A DNA stretch of 8,212 nucleotides from an uncultured bacterium (GCA_958349055.1 CATWBO010000053.1:1-8212), one strand, 5' to 3'. Counted from the stretch's first letter, positions 1 to 5,450 are shown. A program made the numbers and translations. The notes: generated by a model not told the origin, from the sequence alone.

Positions 1-54
1 GGCCGCGGCGGCCCGCGCTGCATGAGCATGCCCTTCTGGCGCGAGGACCTCTAA
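1..54 (+). CDS. arcA: Arginine deiminase, C-terminal end (partial)
   Basis: The window opens inside a reading frame that gives 17 residues, GRGGPRCMSMPFWREDL, and then a TAA stop at 52-54. The GRGGPRCMSMP stretch is the highly conserved C-terminal motif of arginine deiminase, and its Cys (codon 19-21) is the catalytic nucleophile in the characterised family. The enzyme hydrolyses L-arginine to citrulline and ammonia in the cytoplasm, the first step of the ADI pathway. The ornithine carbamoyltransferase about 100 bases downstream, which uses citrulline, supports the call. Only the extreme C-terminus is visible, so the start, length and integrity of the rest cannot be judged. Confidence 0.9.
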   Translation, partial: GRGGPRCMSMPFWREDL

Positions 55-67
55 GTCTTTAACGTTT

Positions 68-132
68 CCGGTGCGGTCCCCCTACAACCGCACCGGTTTC
101 GCCCGTCAAACGGGCACTACTAATTTTTAGTA
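68..132 (+). other. Three consecutive hairpins between arcA and arcB
   Basis: The 105-base gap between arcA and arcB holds three back-to-back perfect stems. The first is CCGGTGCGGT (68-77) with ACCGCACCGG (87-96), 10 bp. The second is GCCCG (101-105) with CGGGC (111-115), 5 bp. The third is TACTAA (118-123) with TTAGTA (127-132), 6 bp. The second is followed nine bases later by a T5 run (124-128), and the first only by TTT, so neither is a textbook terminator. They could be a leaky terminator, an RNA processing site, or a stabiliser of the arcA mRNA 3' end. I see no convincing promoter here, so arcB is probably reached by read-through from arcA. Confidence 0.55.
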
Positions 133-159
133 ATTCATTTCTTCGAAAGGAAACGAACC

Positions 160-1155
160 ATGGGTGTTAACCTCTCCGGCCGTAGCTTCCTCAAGCTCCT
201 CGACCTCACCACCGAGGAGATCGAGTACCTGCTCAAGCTCTCCAAGAACTTCAAGGATATGAAGCGCGCTGGCGTCCCGCACCGCTATCTCGAGGGCAAG
301 AACATCGTCCTACTCTTCCAGAAGACTTCCACCCGTACCCGCTGCGCCTTCGAGGTCGGCGGCATGGATCTGGGCATGGGCGTCACCTACCTCGATCCCG
401 GTTCGTCGCAGATGGGCAAGAAGGAGTCCATCGAGGACACCGCTCGCGTTCTCGGCCGCATGTATGACGGCATCGAGTTCCGCGGCTTTGCCCAGGATGA
501 CGTCGAGGAGCTCGCTGCTAAGTCCGGCGTGCCCGTCTGGAATGGCCTGACCACCGAGTGGCACCCCACCCAGATGCTCGCCGACATCCTGACCGTCCAG
601 GAGAACTTCAACTACGACATCAAGGGCAAGACCCTCGTCTTCATGGGCGACTGCAAGAACAACGTCGCTCGCTCCCTCATGGTCGTCTGCTCCAAGCTCG
701 GCATGAACTTCGTGGCCTGCGGCCCCGAGGAGTGCATGCCCGCTGACGACGTCATCGAGGCCTGCAAGCCCATCGCCGAGGCCAACGGCTGCACCATTAA
801 GCTGACCACCGACGTCAAGGACGGCGTCACCGGCGCTGACGTTCTCTACACCGACGTGTGGGTCTCCATGGGCGAGCCCGACGAGGTCTGGGCCGAGCGC
901 ATCGCTCAGCTCACCCCGTATCGTGTCACCTCCGAGGTCATGGCTATGGCCAACCCGGGTGCCATCTTCCTGCACTGCCTGCCCAGCTTCCACGACACCA
1001 ACACCACCATTGGCGCCGAGAAGTGCGAGCAGTTCGGCATCACCGAGCAGGAGGTCACCGACGAGGTCTTCGAGAGCCCCGCTTCCAAGGTCTTTGACGA
1101 GGCCGAGAACCGCATGCACACCATCAAGGCTGTCATGTACGCCACGCTCAAGTAA
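160..1155 (+). CDS. arcB: Ornithine carbamoyltransferase, catabolic type
   Basis: This 331-residue cytoplasmic enzyme interconverts ornithine plus carbamoyl phosphate with citrulline plus phosphate. In an arginine deiminase cluster it would run toward carbamoyl phosphate, the substrate for ATP formation by carbamate kinase. The carbamoyl-phosphate site STRTR is at residues 57-61 within FQKTSTRTRCAFE, HPTQ at 135-138, the ornithine-side SMG motif at 236-238 (DVWVSMGE), and HCLP with its active-site Cys at 272-275. The length is typical of the family (about 330), so the gene looks intact. The ATG at 160 has an AAAGGA ribosome binding site at 146-151. The name arcB rather than argF rests on the arcA end just upstream and the carrier downstream; sequence alone cannot exclude an anabolic role. 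It ends in a strong terminator. Confidence 0.95.
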   Translation: MGVNLSGRSFLKLLDLTTEEIEYLLKLSKNFKDMKRAGVPHRYLEGKNIVLLFQKTSTRTRCAFEVGGMDLGMGVTYLDPGSSQMGKKESIEDTARVLGRMYDGIEFRGFAQDDVEELAAKSGVPVWNGLTTEWHPTQMLADILTVQENFNYDIKGKTLVFMGDCKNNVARSLMVVCSKLGMNFVACGPEECMPADDVIEACKPIAEANGCTIKLTTDVKDGVTGADVLYTDVWVSMGEPDEVWAERIAQLTPYRVTSEVMAMANPGAIFLHCLPSFHDTNTTIGAEKCEQFGITEQEVTDEVFESPASKVFDEAENRMHTIKAVMYATLK

Positions 1156-1170
1156 GAGCATCTAGCATCT

Positions 1171-1210
1171 CGCTCGGGGTGTATTGCTGCACACCCCGAG
1201 CGGTTTTGTC
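1171..1210 (+). terminator. Rho-independent terminator after arcB
   Basis: A perfect 12-bp stem, CGCTCGGGGTGT (1171-1182) with ACACCCCGAGCG (1191-1202), closes an 8-base loop and is followed by GTTTTGT. It starts 15 bases after the arcB stop. The short T tract (four T's) may allow read-through into the carrier gene, which has no clear promoter of its own. Confidence 0.85.
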
Positions 1211-1219
1211 TGGTAAATA

Positions 1220-1268
1220 TCTCGCGTTGAGCGGTGGGCACGGCACGGAAGATCCGCTTCGCGCGAGA
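1220..1268 (+). other. Imperfect inverted repeat in the carrier-gene leader
   Basis: TCTCGCG (1220-1226) pairs with CGCGAGA (1262-1268). After a 3-base internal mismatch, AGCGG (1230-1234) pairs with CCGCT (1254-1258). The fold ends 17 bases before the ribosome binding site of the carrier gene, so it would lie in its 5' leader if transcription reads through or starts upstream. I found no terminator-type T run or recognisable riboswitch core. The function is unknown. Confidence 0.4.
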
Positions 1269-1285
1269 GTAGTTAAATGATTTAT

Positions 1286-1294
1286 GAAGGGGGG
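1286..1294 (+). promoter_or_regulatory. Ribosome binding site that fixes the carrier start at 1304
   Basis: GAAGGGGGG lies 9 bases before the ATG at 1304. It lies downstream of the first in-frame ATG (1277), and that upstream ATG has no purine-rich site before it. The ATG at 1295 directly abuts the G run and is too close. The start at 1304 is therefore strongly preferred. Confidence 0.75.
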
Positions 1295-1303
1295 ATGAGA
1301 ACC

Positions 1304-2782
1304 ATGACTGAGACCGCTAAGAAAAAGCGCGGTATGCCTTCATCGTTCACCATTCTTCTTGCTCTGCTGGCAATTGTTGCGATTGTTACCGTTATCGTCT
1401 CCGGCACGTCCGGCGGCGAGGTTACCGCTGCCCGCTTGAGCGATTTCTGCACCGCCCCGGTTAAGGGCTTCGCTGACGCTCTGCCCGTCTGCCTCTTCGT
1501 TATGATCCTGGGCGGCTTCCTCGGCATGATGACCGAGACCGGCGCCCTGGACAACGGCATTGCCGTTCTGGTGCAGAAGCTTAAGGGCAACGAGATCATG
1601 CTCATTCCTGTTCTTATGCTCATCTTCTCCCTCGGTGGTACCACCTATGGTATGTGCGAGGAGACCGTTCCCTTCTATGCCCTGCTCGCCGCTACCATGA
1701 TGGCCGCCGGCTTCGACCCCATGGTCGGCGCCGCTACCGTCCTGCTCGGCGCTGGCTGCGGCTGCCTCGGCTCCACGGTTAACCCGTTCGCCGTCGGCGC
1801 GGCCGTCGACGCTCTGACCGGCGTTGACATCGCTGTGAACCAGTCCATCATCATCGGCCTCGGCGCCGTCCTGTGGATTGTCACCACCGCTATGTCGATT
1901 GTCTTCGTGATGAGCTATGCCAAGAAGGTCAAGGCTGACAAGGGTTCCACCATCCTGTCGATGCAGGAGCTTAAGGACGCCGAAGAGGCTCATGGCAAGG
2001 CTGCTTCCGAGGTTAACAAGGAGGTCAAGCTCACCGGTCGTCAGAAGGGTGTTCTGATCGCCTTCGCCTTCACCTTCGTCGTCATGATCGTCGGCTTCAT
2101 CCCGCTGGCTGACCTCAACGAGGGCGTCGCCAACTTCTTCGACGCTGGCGCTGTCTACGACGCCGACGGTAACGCCGTCGTCCAGGGCTGGTCTGCCCTG
2201 ATCACCGGCCTGCCCATTGGCCAGTGGTACTTCGACGAGGCTTCCACCTGGTTCTTCCTCATGGCTATCCTGATCGGTATCATCGGTGGCCTGTCCGAGA
2301 AGCAGATCGTTAACACCTTCATCACCGGCGCTGCCGACATGATGTCCGTTGTTCTCGTCATCGCCCTCGCCCGTGGTATCTCCGTCCTCATGGCTAGCAC
2401 CGGCCTCGACGTCTACGTCCTCGACGCTGCCGCCAACGCTCTGGCTGGCCTGTCCGGCGTGATCTTCGCTCCCATGAGCTTCCTGGTCTACTTCGGCCTG
2501 TCCTTCCTGATCCCCTCGACCTCCGGTATGGCTACCGTCTCCATGCCCATCATGGGACCGCTGGCTGTTAAGCTCGGCTTCTCGCCCGAGGTCATGGTCA
2601 TGATCTTCTCCGCCGCCATCGGTGTCGTGAACCTGTTCACCCCGACCTCCGGCGCCATCATGGGCGGTCTCGCCCTGGCCAAGATCGAGTGGACGACCTG
2701 GCTCAAGTTTGCTCTTAAGCTCATCGTCGCTCTCTCCGTCGTCTGCGCCGTTATCCTGACCATCGCCTGCGTGATGCTCTAA
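1304..2782 (+). CDS. YfcC/ArcD-family membrane carrier, probable arginine/ornithine antiporter
   Basis: The 492-residue protein is very hydrophobic with about a dozen predicted membrane segments. A short basic N-terminus (TAKKKRG) precedes the first segment at about 14-34, and a charged cytoplasmic-type loop lies at about 205-247. Motifs resemble those of the YfcC/C4-dicarboxylate anaerobic carrier group: CEETVPFY at 118-125, STVNPFAVGAA at 157-167, PSTSGMATVSMP at 404-415 and NLFTPTSG at 443-450. The two PxSG/TSG motifs look like paired re-entrant loops of ion-transporter-type carriers. Members of this group act as ArcD exchangers in ADI clusters of some Gram-positives, so uptake of arginine against ornithine is the natural inference from its place behind arcA and arcB. 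A peptide or dicarboxylate substrate cannot be excluded by sequence. The length is normal and the gene intact. Family call is strong; substrate is moderate. Confidence 0.85.
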   Translation: MTETAKKKRGMPSSFTILLALLAIVAIVTVIVSGTSGGEVTAARLSDFCTAPVKGFADALPVCLFVMILGGFLGMMTETGALDNGIAVLVQKLKGNEIMLIPVLMLIFSLGGTTYGMCEETVPFYALLAATMMAAGFDPMVGAATVLLGAGCGCLGSTVNPFAVGAAVDALTGVDIAVNQSIIIGLGAVLWIVTTAMSIVFVMSYAKKVKADKGSTILSMQELKDAEEAHGKAASEVNKEVKLTGRQKGVLIAFAFTFVVMIVGFIPLADLNEGVANFFDAGAVYDADGNAVVQGWSALITGLPIGQWYFDEASTWFFLMAILIGIIGGLSEKQIVNTFITGAADMMSVVLVIALARGISVLMASTGLDVYVLDAAANALAGLSGVIFAPMSFLVYFGLSFLIPSTSGMATVSMPIMGPLAVKLGFSPEVMVMIFSAAIGVVNLFTPTSGAIMGGLALAKIEWTTWLKFALKLIVALSVVCAVILTIACVML

Positions 2783-2884
2783 GTACCCAACGGGTACCCC
2801 ACGGAAACCTTGACGATCCTGTAAAGGATCACCTGGTCATCGTCTGTCCGGTGGGGTCAACCCACCGGTAGACTCCTACCTTTA
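2783..2884 (+). ncRNA. Possible structured RNA or structured 3' UTR behind the carrier gene
   Basis: Immediately after the carrier stop there are several local stems. GTACCC (2783-2788) pairs with GGGTAC (2792-2797). GATCCT (2815-2820) pairs with AGGATC (2825-2830), which competes with the wider GACGAT (2812-2817)/ATCGTC (2839-2844). CCGGTGGG (2848-2855) pairs with CCCACCGG (2861-2868). ACCCCAC (2796-2802) can also pair with GTGGGGT (2851-2857), giving a mutually exclusive fold. A single-stranded-looking ACTCCTACCTTT (2872-2883) follows, then a strong terminator. No gene starts within 390 bases downstream, so this is not an ordinary cis leader. It may be a 3'-UTR-derived small RNA or just a stabilised mRNA end. 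I cannot match it to a known RNA family by eye. Confidence 0.35.
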
Positions 2885-2923
2885 GCCCCCTCCCGTTCCG
2901 TGCGCGGGAGGGGGCGCCTTTTT
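2885..2923 (+). terminator. Strong Rho-independent terminator closing the arc cluster
   Basis: GCCCCCTCCCG (2885-2895) pairs perfectly with CGGGAGGGGGC (2905-2915), an 11-bp very GC-rich stem with a 9-base loop. GCC and then T5 (2919-2923) follow. It would end transcripts from the carrier gene and the structured stretch before it. Confidence 0.92.
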
Positions 2924-2951
2924 GTTCCGCGGTTTTACCAAACCGCGGAAC
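2924..2951 (+). repeat. Perfect 12-bp inverted repeat with a 4-base loop
   Basis: GTTCCGCGGTTT (2924-2935) is the exact reverse complement of AAACCGCGGAAC (2940-2951), separated by TACC. It begins on the base after the terminator's T run. The 3' arm is not followed by T's, so it is not a second + strand terminator. Read on the minus strand, it is followed by CAAAAAGG rather than T's. Its role is unknown; it is the first of a series of inverted repeats in this gap. Confidence 0.8.
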
Positions 2952-2964
2952 CGGTCGACGCTGC

Positions 2965-3062
2965 GCGCCCGCCAGAGCGGCAATCTGACGTTCAATCGTC
3001 GGGCATGGCCAAAAGGCCTATGCCCTCCTCTTTCACGTCACCTTGCTCGCTCTGGCGGGCGC
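2965..3062 (+). repeat. Nested inverted repeat with 15-bp outer arms
   Basis: GCGCCCGCCAGAGCG (2965-2979) and CGCTCTGGCGGGCGC (3048-3062) are perfect reverse complements. Inside, TGACGT (2986-2991) pairs with ACGTCA (3035-3040). At the tip, GGGCATGGCC (3001-3010) pairs with GGCC (3015-3018) and ATGCCC (3020-3025) around an AAAA loop with one bulged T. The whole is a folded unit of about 98 bases with symmetric arms. It could be a dispersed palindromic repeat (REP- or MITE-like) or a transcribed stem. No coding sequence here is convincing: a 38-codon frame from 3005 has no ribosome binding site. Confidence 0.7.
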
Positions 3063-3138
3063 TCGCTGACTTATGCTCCACCTGCGATGTTTCCATTATT
3101 GATGCAAAGGGGTCAGGTTAGCTTGTACCAAAAAGGGG

Positions 3139-3207
3139 AAGTTGCGGTGGAATAGTTCCCGTTTGGCCGTCTTGAGGGGTTAAACAGGAGCTATTTCACC
3201 GCAACTT
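3139..3207 (+). repeat. Long 69-base hairpin, possible dispersed repeat or RNA element
   Basis: Bases 3139-3159 pair with 3187-3207 over 21 consecutive positions, 19 Watson-Crick and two wobble (G3150-T3196 and T3156-G3190). After one C-A mismatch, 3161-3168 pairs with 3178-3185 over 8 more positions, again with two wobbles, leaving a 9-base loop. All four imperfect pairs are G-U as + strand RNA and would be A-C mismatches on the other strand. No T run follows on the + strand, so it is not a terminator for that direction. No gene overlaps it convincingly. Confidence 0.75.
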
Positions 3208-3269
3208 ATCGATGGCGTGTTTGGTTGGTGCCTGTTGATGGCCTGGGCATCGGGGAGGGCAGGCTCCGT

Positions 3270-3275
3270 TATAAT
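3270..3275 (+). promoter_or_regulatory. -10 box of the DUF1846-gene promoter
   Basis: A perfect TATAAT lies 41 bases before the ATG at 3317, giving a predicted start near 3282 and a leader of about 35 bases. No good TTGACA-like -35 is found at 16-18 bases upstream; the region there is GC-rich. The terminator at 2885-2923 upstream makes an independent promoter likely. Confidence 0.6.
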
Positions 3276-3316
3276 CGCGTAGGAACTTAATTTACGAAAC
3301 GGGACGGGAGCCATAC

Positions 3317-4798
3317 ATGCGCCAGGGTTTCGACAACGCGAAGTATATCGAGCTGCAGGCTGCTCACATTAAGGAGCGCATCTCGCAGTTTGGCGGCAAG
3401 CTGTATTTGGAGTTTGGCGGCAAGCTGTTCGATGACTATCATGCCAGCCGCGTGCTACCGGGTTTTGAGCCGGACAGCAAGTTTCGCATGCTCAAGAGCA
3501 TCGCCGACGATGTCGAGGTTATCATCGCGATCAACGCGAACCACATCGAGAAAAACAAGGCTCGTGGTGACCTTGGCATTACCTATGACGAGGATGTGCT
3601 GCGCCTGGTTGACCTGTTCCGCGGCAACGGCTTTGCCGTCGCGGCCGTGGTCATCACCCAGTACGCTGGACAGCCCGCTGCCGATGTGTTCCGCAACCGC
3701 CTGAACGCGCTCGGTATTCCCGCCAAGCTGCACTATCCCATCGAGGGGTATCCGCACGATGTCGATCTGATTGTGTCCGACGACGGCTATGGCAAGAACG
3801 AGTTTGTCGAGACCACCCGACCGCTCGTTGTCGTGACGGCGCCCGGCCCTGGCTCGGGCAAGCTCGCCACTTGCCTGTCTCAGCTCTATCACGAGCACAA
3901 GCATGGCACGGCCGCCGGCTATGCCAAATTCGAGACCTTCCCGGTTTGGAATCTGCCCCTTACGCATCCGGTCAATATTGCCTACGAGGCCGCCACGGCA
4001 GACCTCGATGACGCCAACATCATCGACTCCTTCCACCTGGAGGCCTACAACAAGACCACGGTCAACTACAACCGCGACGTCGAGGCCTTCCCGGTAGTCC
4101 GTGCCCTGATGGAAAAGATCCTGGGCAAGAGCCCCTACCAGAGCCCTACGGACATGGGCGTCAATATGGTCGGTTTTGCCATCACCGATGACGATGCCTG
4201 CCGCGACGCTTCCAAGATGGAGATCGTCCGCCGCTACTTTACCGCGGTCGAAAATGTGCGCCGTACCGGCGTGGGCGATGAGCAAGTCGACCGTCTCAAG
4301 ATTATTATGAAGAAAGCCGGCATCGATAAGAACTACTCACCGGCGCGCTCGGCGGCCCTCACCAGGGAGCAGCTGACGGGTGGTCCCGTGGGTGCCATGG
4401 TCATGCCCGATGGTTCCGTGGTGACCGGTAAGACCTCCACGCGCCTGGGCGCCGCAAGTTCGCTCATTATGAACGCCCTCAAGCATGTCTCGGGCGTCGA
4501 CCTTGAGCTCGAGGTCATTAGCGATGAGGCGATCGAGCCCATCAGCAAGCTCAAGACGCATTTCCTGGGCAGCAAAAACCCGCGCCTCCACACCGACGAG
4601 ACGCTTATGGCGCTGTCGATCACCTCGGCCACGAGTGAGACGGCCGCTCGCGTCCTTTCGGGCCTGGAGCAGCTGCGCGGTTGCGATGCCTTCTTTAGCG
4701 TGATTATCTCGCCGACGGACGAGACGGTACTGCGCAAGTTGGGCATCAACGTGTGCTGCGAGCCCAAGTTTGAGCGCCGCGGTTTCTTCCATCGCTAA
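3317..4798 (+). CDS. DUF1846-family protein, function unknown
   Basis: This 493-residue soluble protein matches the DUF1846 family (about 500 residues, widespread in Firmicutes and Actinomycetota), recognised from its opening FDNAKYIELQAAHIKERI (5-22), the LYLEFGGKLFDDYHASRVLPGF stretch (29-50), and the ending GINVCCEPKF (476-485). A glycine-rich APGPGSGKLATCLSQL at 175-190 looks like a nucleotide-binding P-loop. Conserved-looking stretches SPTDMGVNMVGFAITDD (276-292) and ALSITSATSETAARVLSGL (432-450) fall in the second half. No signal peptide or membrane segment is seen. The ATG at 3317 has GGGAG at 3306-3310, six bases away. The gene stands alone between its own -10 box and a terminator, so context gives no clue to its job. 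An ATP-binding role is inference only; I know of no established physiological function. Confidence 0.9.
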   Translation: MRQGFDNAKYIELQAAHIKERISQFGGKLYLEFGGKLFDDYHASRVLPGFEPDSKFRMLKSIADDVEVIIAINANHIEKNKARGDLGITYDEDVLRLVDLFRGNGFAVAAVVITQYAGQPAADVFRNRLNALGIPAKLHYPIEGYPHDVDLIVSDDGYGKNEFVETTRPLVVVTAPGPGSGKLATCLSQLYHEHKHGTAAGYAKFETFPVWNLPLTHPVNIAYEAATADLDDANIIDSFHLEAYNKTTVNYNRDVEAFPVVRALMEKILGKSPYQSPTDMGVNMVGFAITDDDACRDASKMEIVRRYFTAVENVRRTGVGDEQVDRLKIIMKKAGIDKNYSPARSAALTREQLTGGPVGAMVMPDGSVVTGKTSTRLGAASSLIMNALKHVSGVDLELEVISDEAIEPISKLKTHFLGSKNPRLHTDETLMALSITSATSETAARVLSGLEQLRGCDAFFSVIISPTDETVLRKLGINVCCEPKFERRGFFHR

Positions 4799-4832
4799 GT
4801 TTGAAGCACCGCGGTAATTGCATTGCATTTTG

Positions 4833-4865
4833 GCCGTATCGGGTTAGCGCCCGGTACGGCTTTTT
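4833..4865 (+). terminator. Rho-independent terminator after the DUF1846 gene
   Basis: GCCGTATCGGG (4833-4843) pairs with CCCGGTACGGC (4850-4860), 11 bp with one T-G wobble, around TTAGCG. A T5 run (4861-4865) follows immediately. It begins 34 bases after the stop codon. Confidence 0.92.
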
Positions 4866-4879
4866 GATCAATAAAGCGT

Positions 4880-4937
4880 CTATTTCGGCGAAAAATAGCT
4901 GTTTACCTGCCTAGAAACAATTTGAGCGGTATACAAT
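4880..4937 (+). promoter_or_regulatory. Putative promoter region of the winged-helix gene
   Basis: A -10-like TACAAT (4932-4937, within GTATACAATA) is the best promoter candidate between the DUF1846 terminator and the regulator gene. No good -35 sits at normal spacing; TTTACC at 4902-4907 is 24 bases away. An inverted repeat, CTATTT (4880-4885) with AAATAG (4893-4898), lies just upstream and could be a protein-binding site. Transcription from here would give a leader of about 110 bases. Confidence 0.35.
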
Positions 4938-4951
4938 AACCGTAACTGTTT

Positions 4952-5042
4952 CATCCTTAGCGGGATGCCGCATGATGGATATTACCTGCCATCGTGAGGT
5001 GTGTCGGTCGCGCACGGCGCGTTAGATGCTCGTGCTCGGTTT
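4952..5042 (+). other. Structured leader with possible tiny upstream frames
   Basis: CATCC (4952-4956) can pair with GGATG (4963-4967), and CATGATGG (4971-4978) with CCATCGTG (4989-4996) with one wobble. Two very short frames start here. ATG 4965 encodes 10 residues (MPHDGYYLPS) and stops at 4995-4997. ATG 4972 encodes 17 residues (MMDITCHREVCRSRTAR) and stops at 5023-5025; a GCGGGA at 4961-4966 lies before it. Either could be a leader peptide, or both may be chance. No riboswitch consensus was recognised. Confidence 0.25.
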
Positions 5043-5049
5043 GAGGAGG
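5043..5049 (+). promoter_or_regulatory. Ribosome binding site that fixes the regulator start at 5055
   Basis: GAGGAGG, nearly the full anti-16S complement, ends 5 bases before ATG 5055. The longer in-frame option, GTG 5001, has no comparable site, so the 112-residue protein is preferred over the 130-residue form. Confidence 0.85.
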
Positions 5050-5054
5050 CTGCT

Positions 5055-5393
5055 ATGGCGGGCAAGGGTCGTGCGAGTGTCAACGATATGAAGCGTGTCG
5101 AGGTGCTGGTGTTGATGGAGATCGACCAGCAAACCGAAGACAATGGCGGGCCGTATGGTTTCTCGCGCAAAACGCTTGCCGAGCGCGTGGGGGTTTCGCC
5201 GTATCGTGCCCGCGCCGCAATCGATCGCTTGGATTCCGAAGGTATGATTGATGTCGTCTCGCGTTATAGCGACGACGGCGGTCAGCTTGCAAATGGCATT
5301 TGCCTCACCGAACGTGGTGAGTGGTATCTTGAGGGCGTCCGTACCGGCATGCTCGTTCAAGAAATGCTTGAGGACGATGTTGCTGATCGATAG
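5055..5393 (+). CDS. Small winged-helix DNA-binding protein, specific family unrecognised
   Basis: This 112-residue protein has a clear winged helix-turn-helix. A first helix rich in Val, Leu and Ile (about 11-26) leads to SRKTLAERVGVSPYRARAAIDRL (about 38-60), which is a helix-turn-helix, followed by EGMIDVVSRYSDDGG and ICLTERGEWYL, which look like the wing and closing strand. The acidic C-terminus (EMLEDDVADR) could be a dimer helix. No ligand-binding domain, metal-site cysteines or membrane segment are visible, so I cannot place it in MarR, ArsR, PadR or similar groups with confidence. It is a single-gene unit with its own terminator, directly upstream of pyrG, whose promoter contains a perfect palindrome. 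Control of pyrG or of itself is therefore possible but unproven. Confidence 0.8.
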   Translation: MAGKGRASVNDMKRVEVLVLMEIDQQTEDNGGPYGFSRKTLAERVGVSPYRARAAIDRLDSEGMIDVVSRYSDDGGQLANGICLTERGEWYLEGVRTGMLVQEMLEDDVADR

Positions 5394-5417
5394 CAGCATG
5401 TAACCCTTGCCATAGCG

Positions 5418-5450
5418 ACGCCGCCTGGGAAACCGGGCGGCGTTTTGTTT
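5418..5450 (+). terminator. Rho-independent terminator between regulator and pyrG
   Basis: ACGCCGCCTGG (5418-5428) pairs with CCGGGCGGCGT (5433-5443), 11 bp with one T-G wobble, around a stable GAAA tetraloop. The tract TTTTGTTT (5443-5450) follows. It separates the regulator transcript from pyrG. Confidence 0.9.

Noticed and set aside
310..1161. 283-codon minus-strand frame across arcB
   Set aside because: Low-complexity Gly/Val/Asp/Leu composition typical of antisense to a GC-rich gene, and arcB is intact on the + strand.
1277..1303. Nine-codon longer N-terminus for the carrier
   Set aside because: The strong ribosome binding site lies downstream of this ATG and serves the ATG at 1304.
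1340..1993. 217-codon minus-strand frame across the carrier gene
   Set aside because: Gly/His/Asp-rich shadow of the carrier's codon pattern.
2900..3155. Small + strand frames (73 and 77 codons, or 38 codons from 3005) in the intergenic region
   Set aside because: No ribosome binding site, they overlap a terminator and inverted repeats, and the composition is not protein-like.
3128..3207. Minus-strand terminator reading of the long hairpin (T5 follows after CCCC)
   Set aside because: The T run is four bases away from the stem and there is no minus-strand gene for it to terminate. Kept as an RNA or repeat element instead.
3455..4285. 276-codon minus-strand frame across the DUF1846 gene
   Set aside because: Antisense shadow with no family resemblance and no ribosome binding site considered credible.
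5001..5054. GTG start giving a 130-residue regulator
   Set aside because: No good ribosome binding site, while GAGGAGG is correctly placed for ATG 5055.
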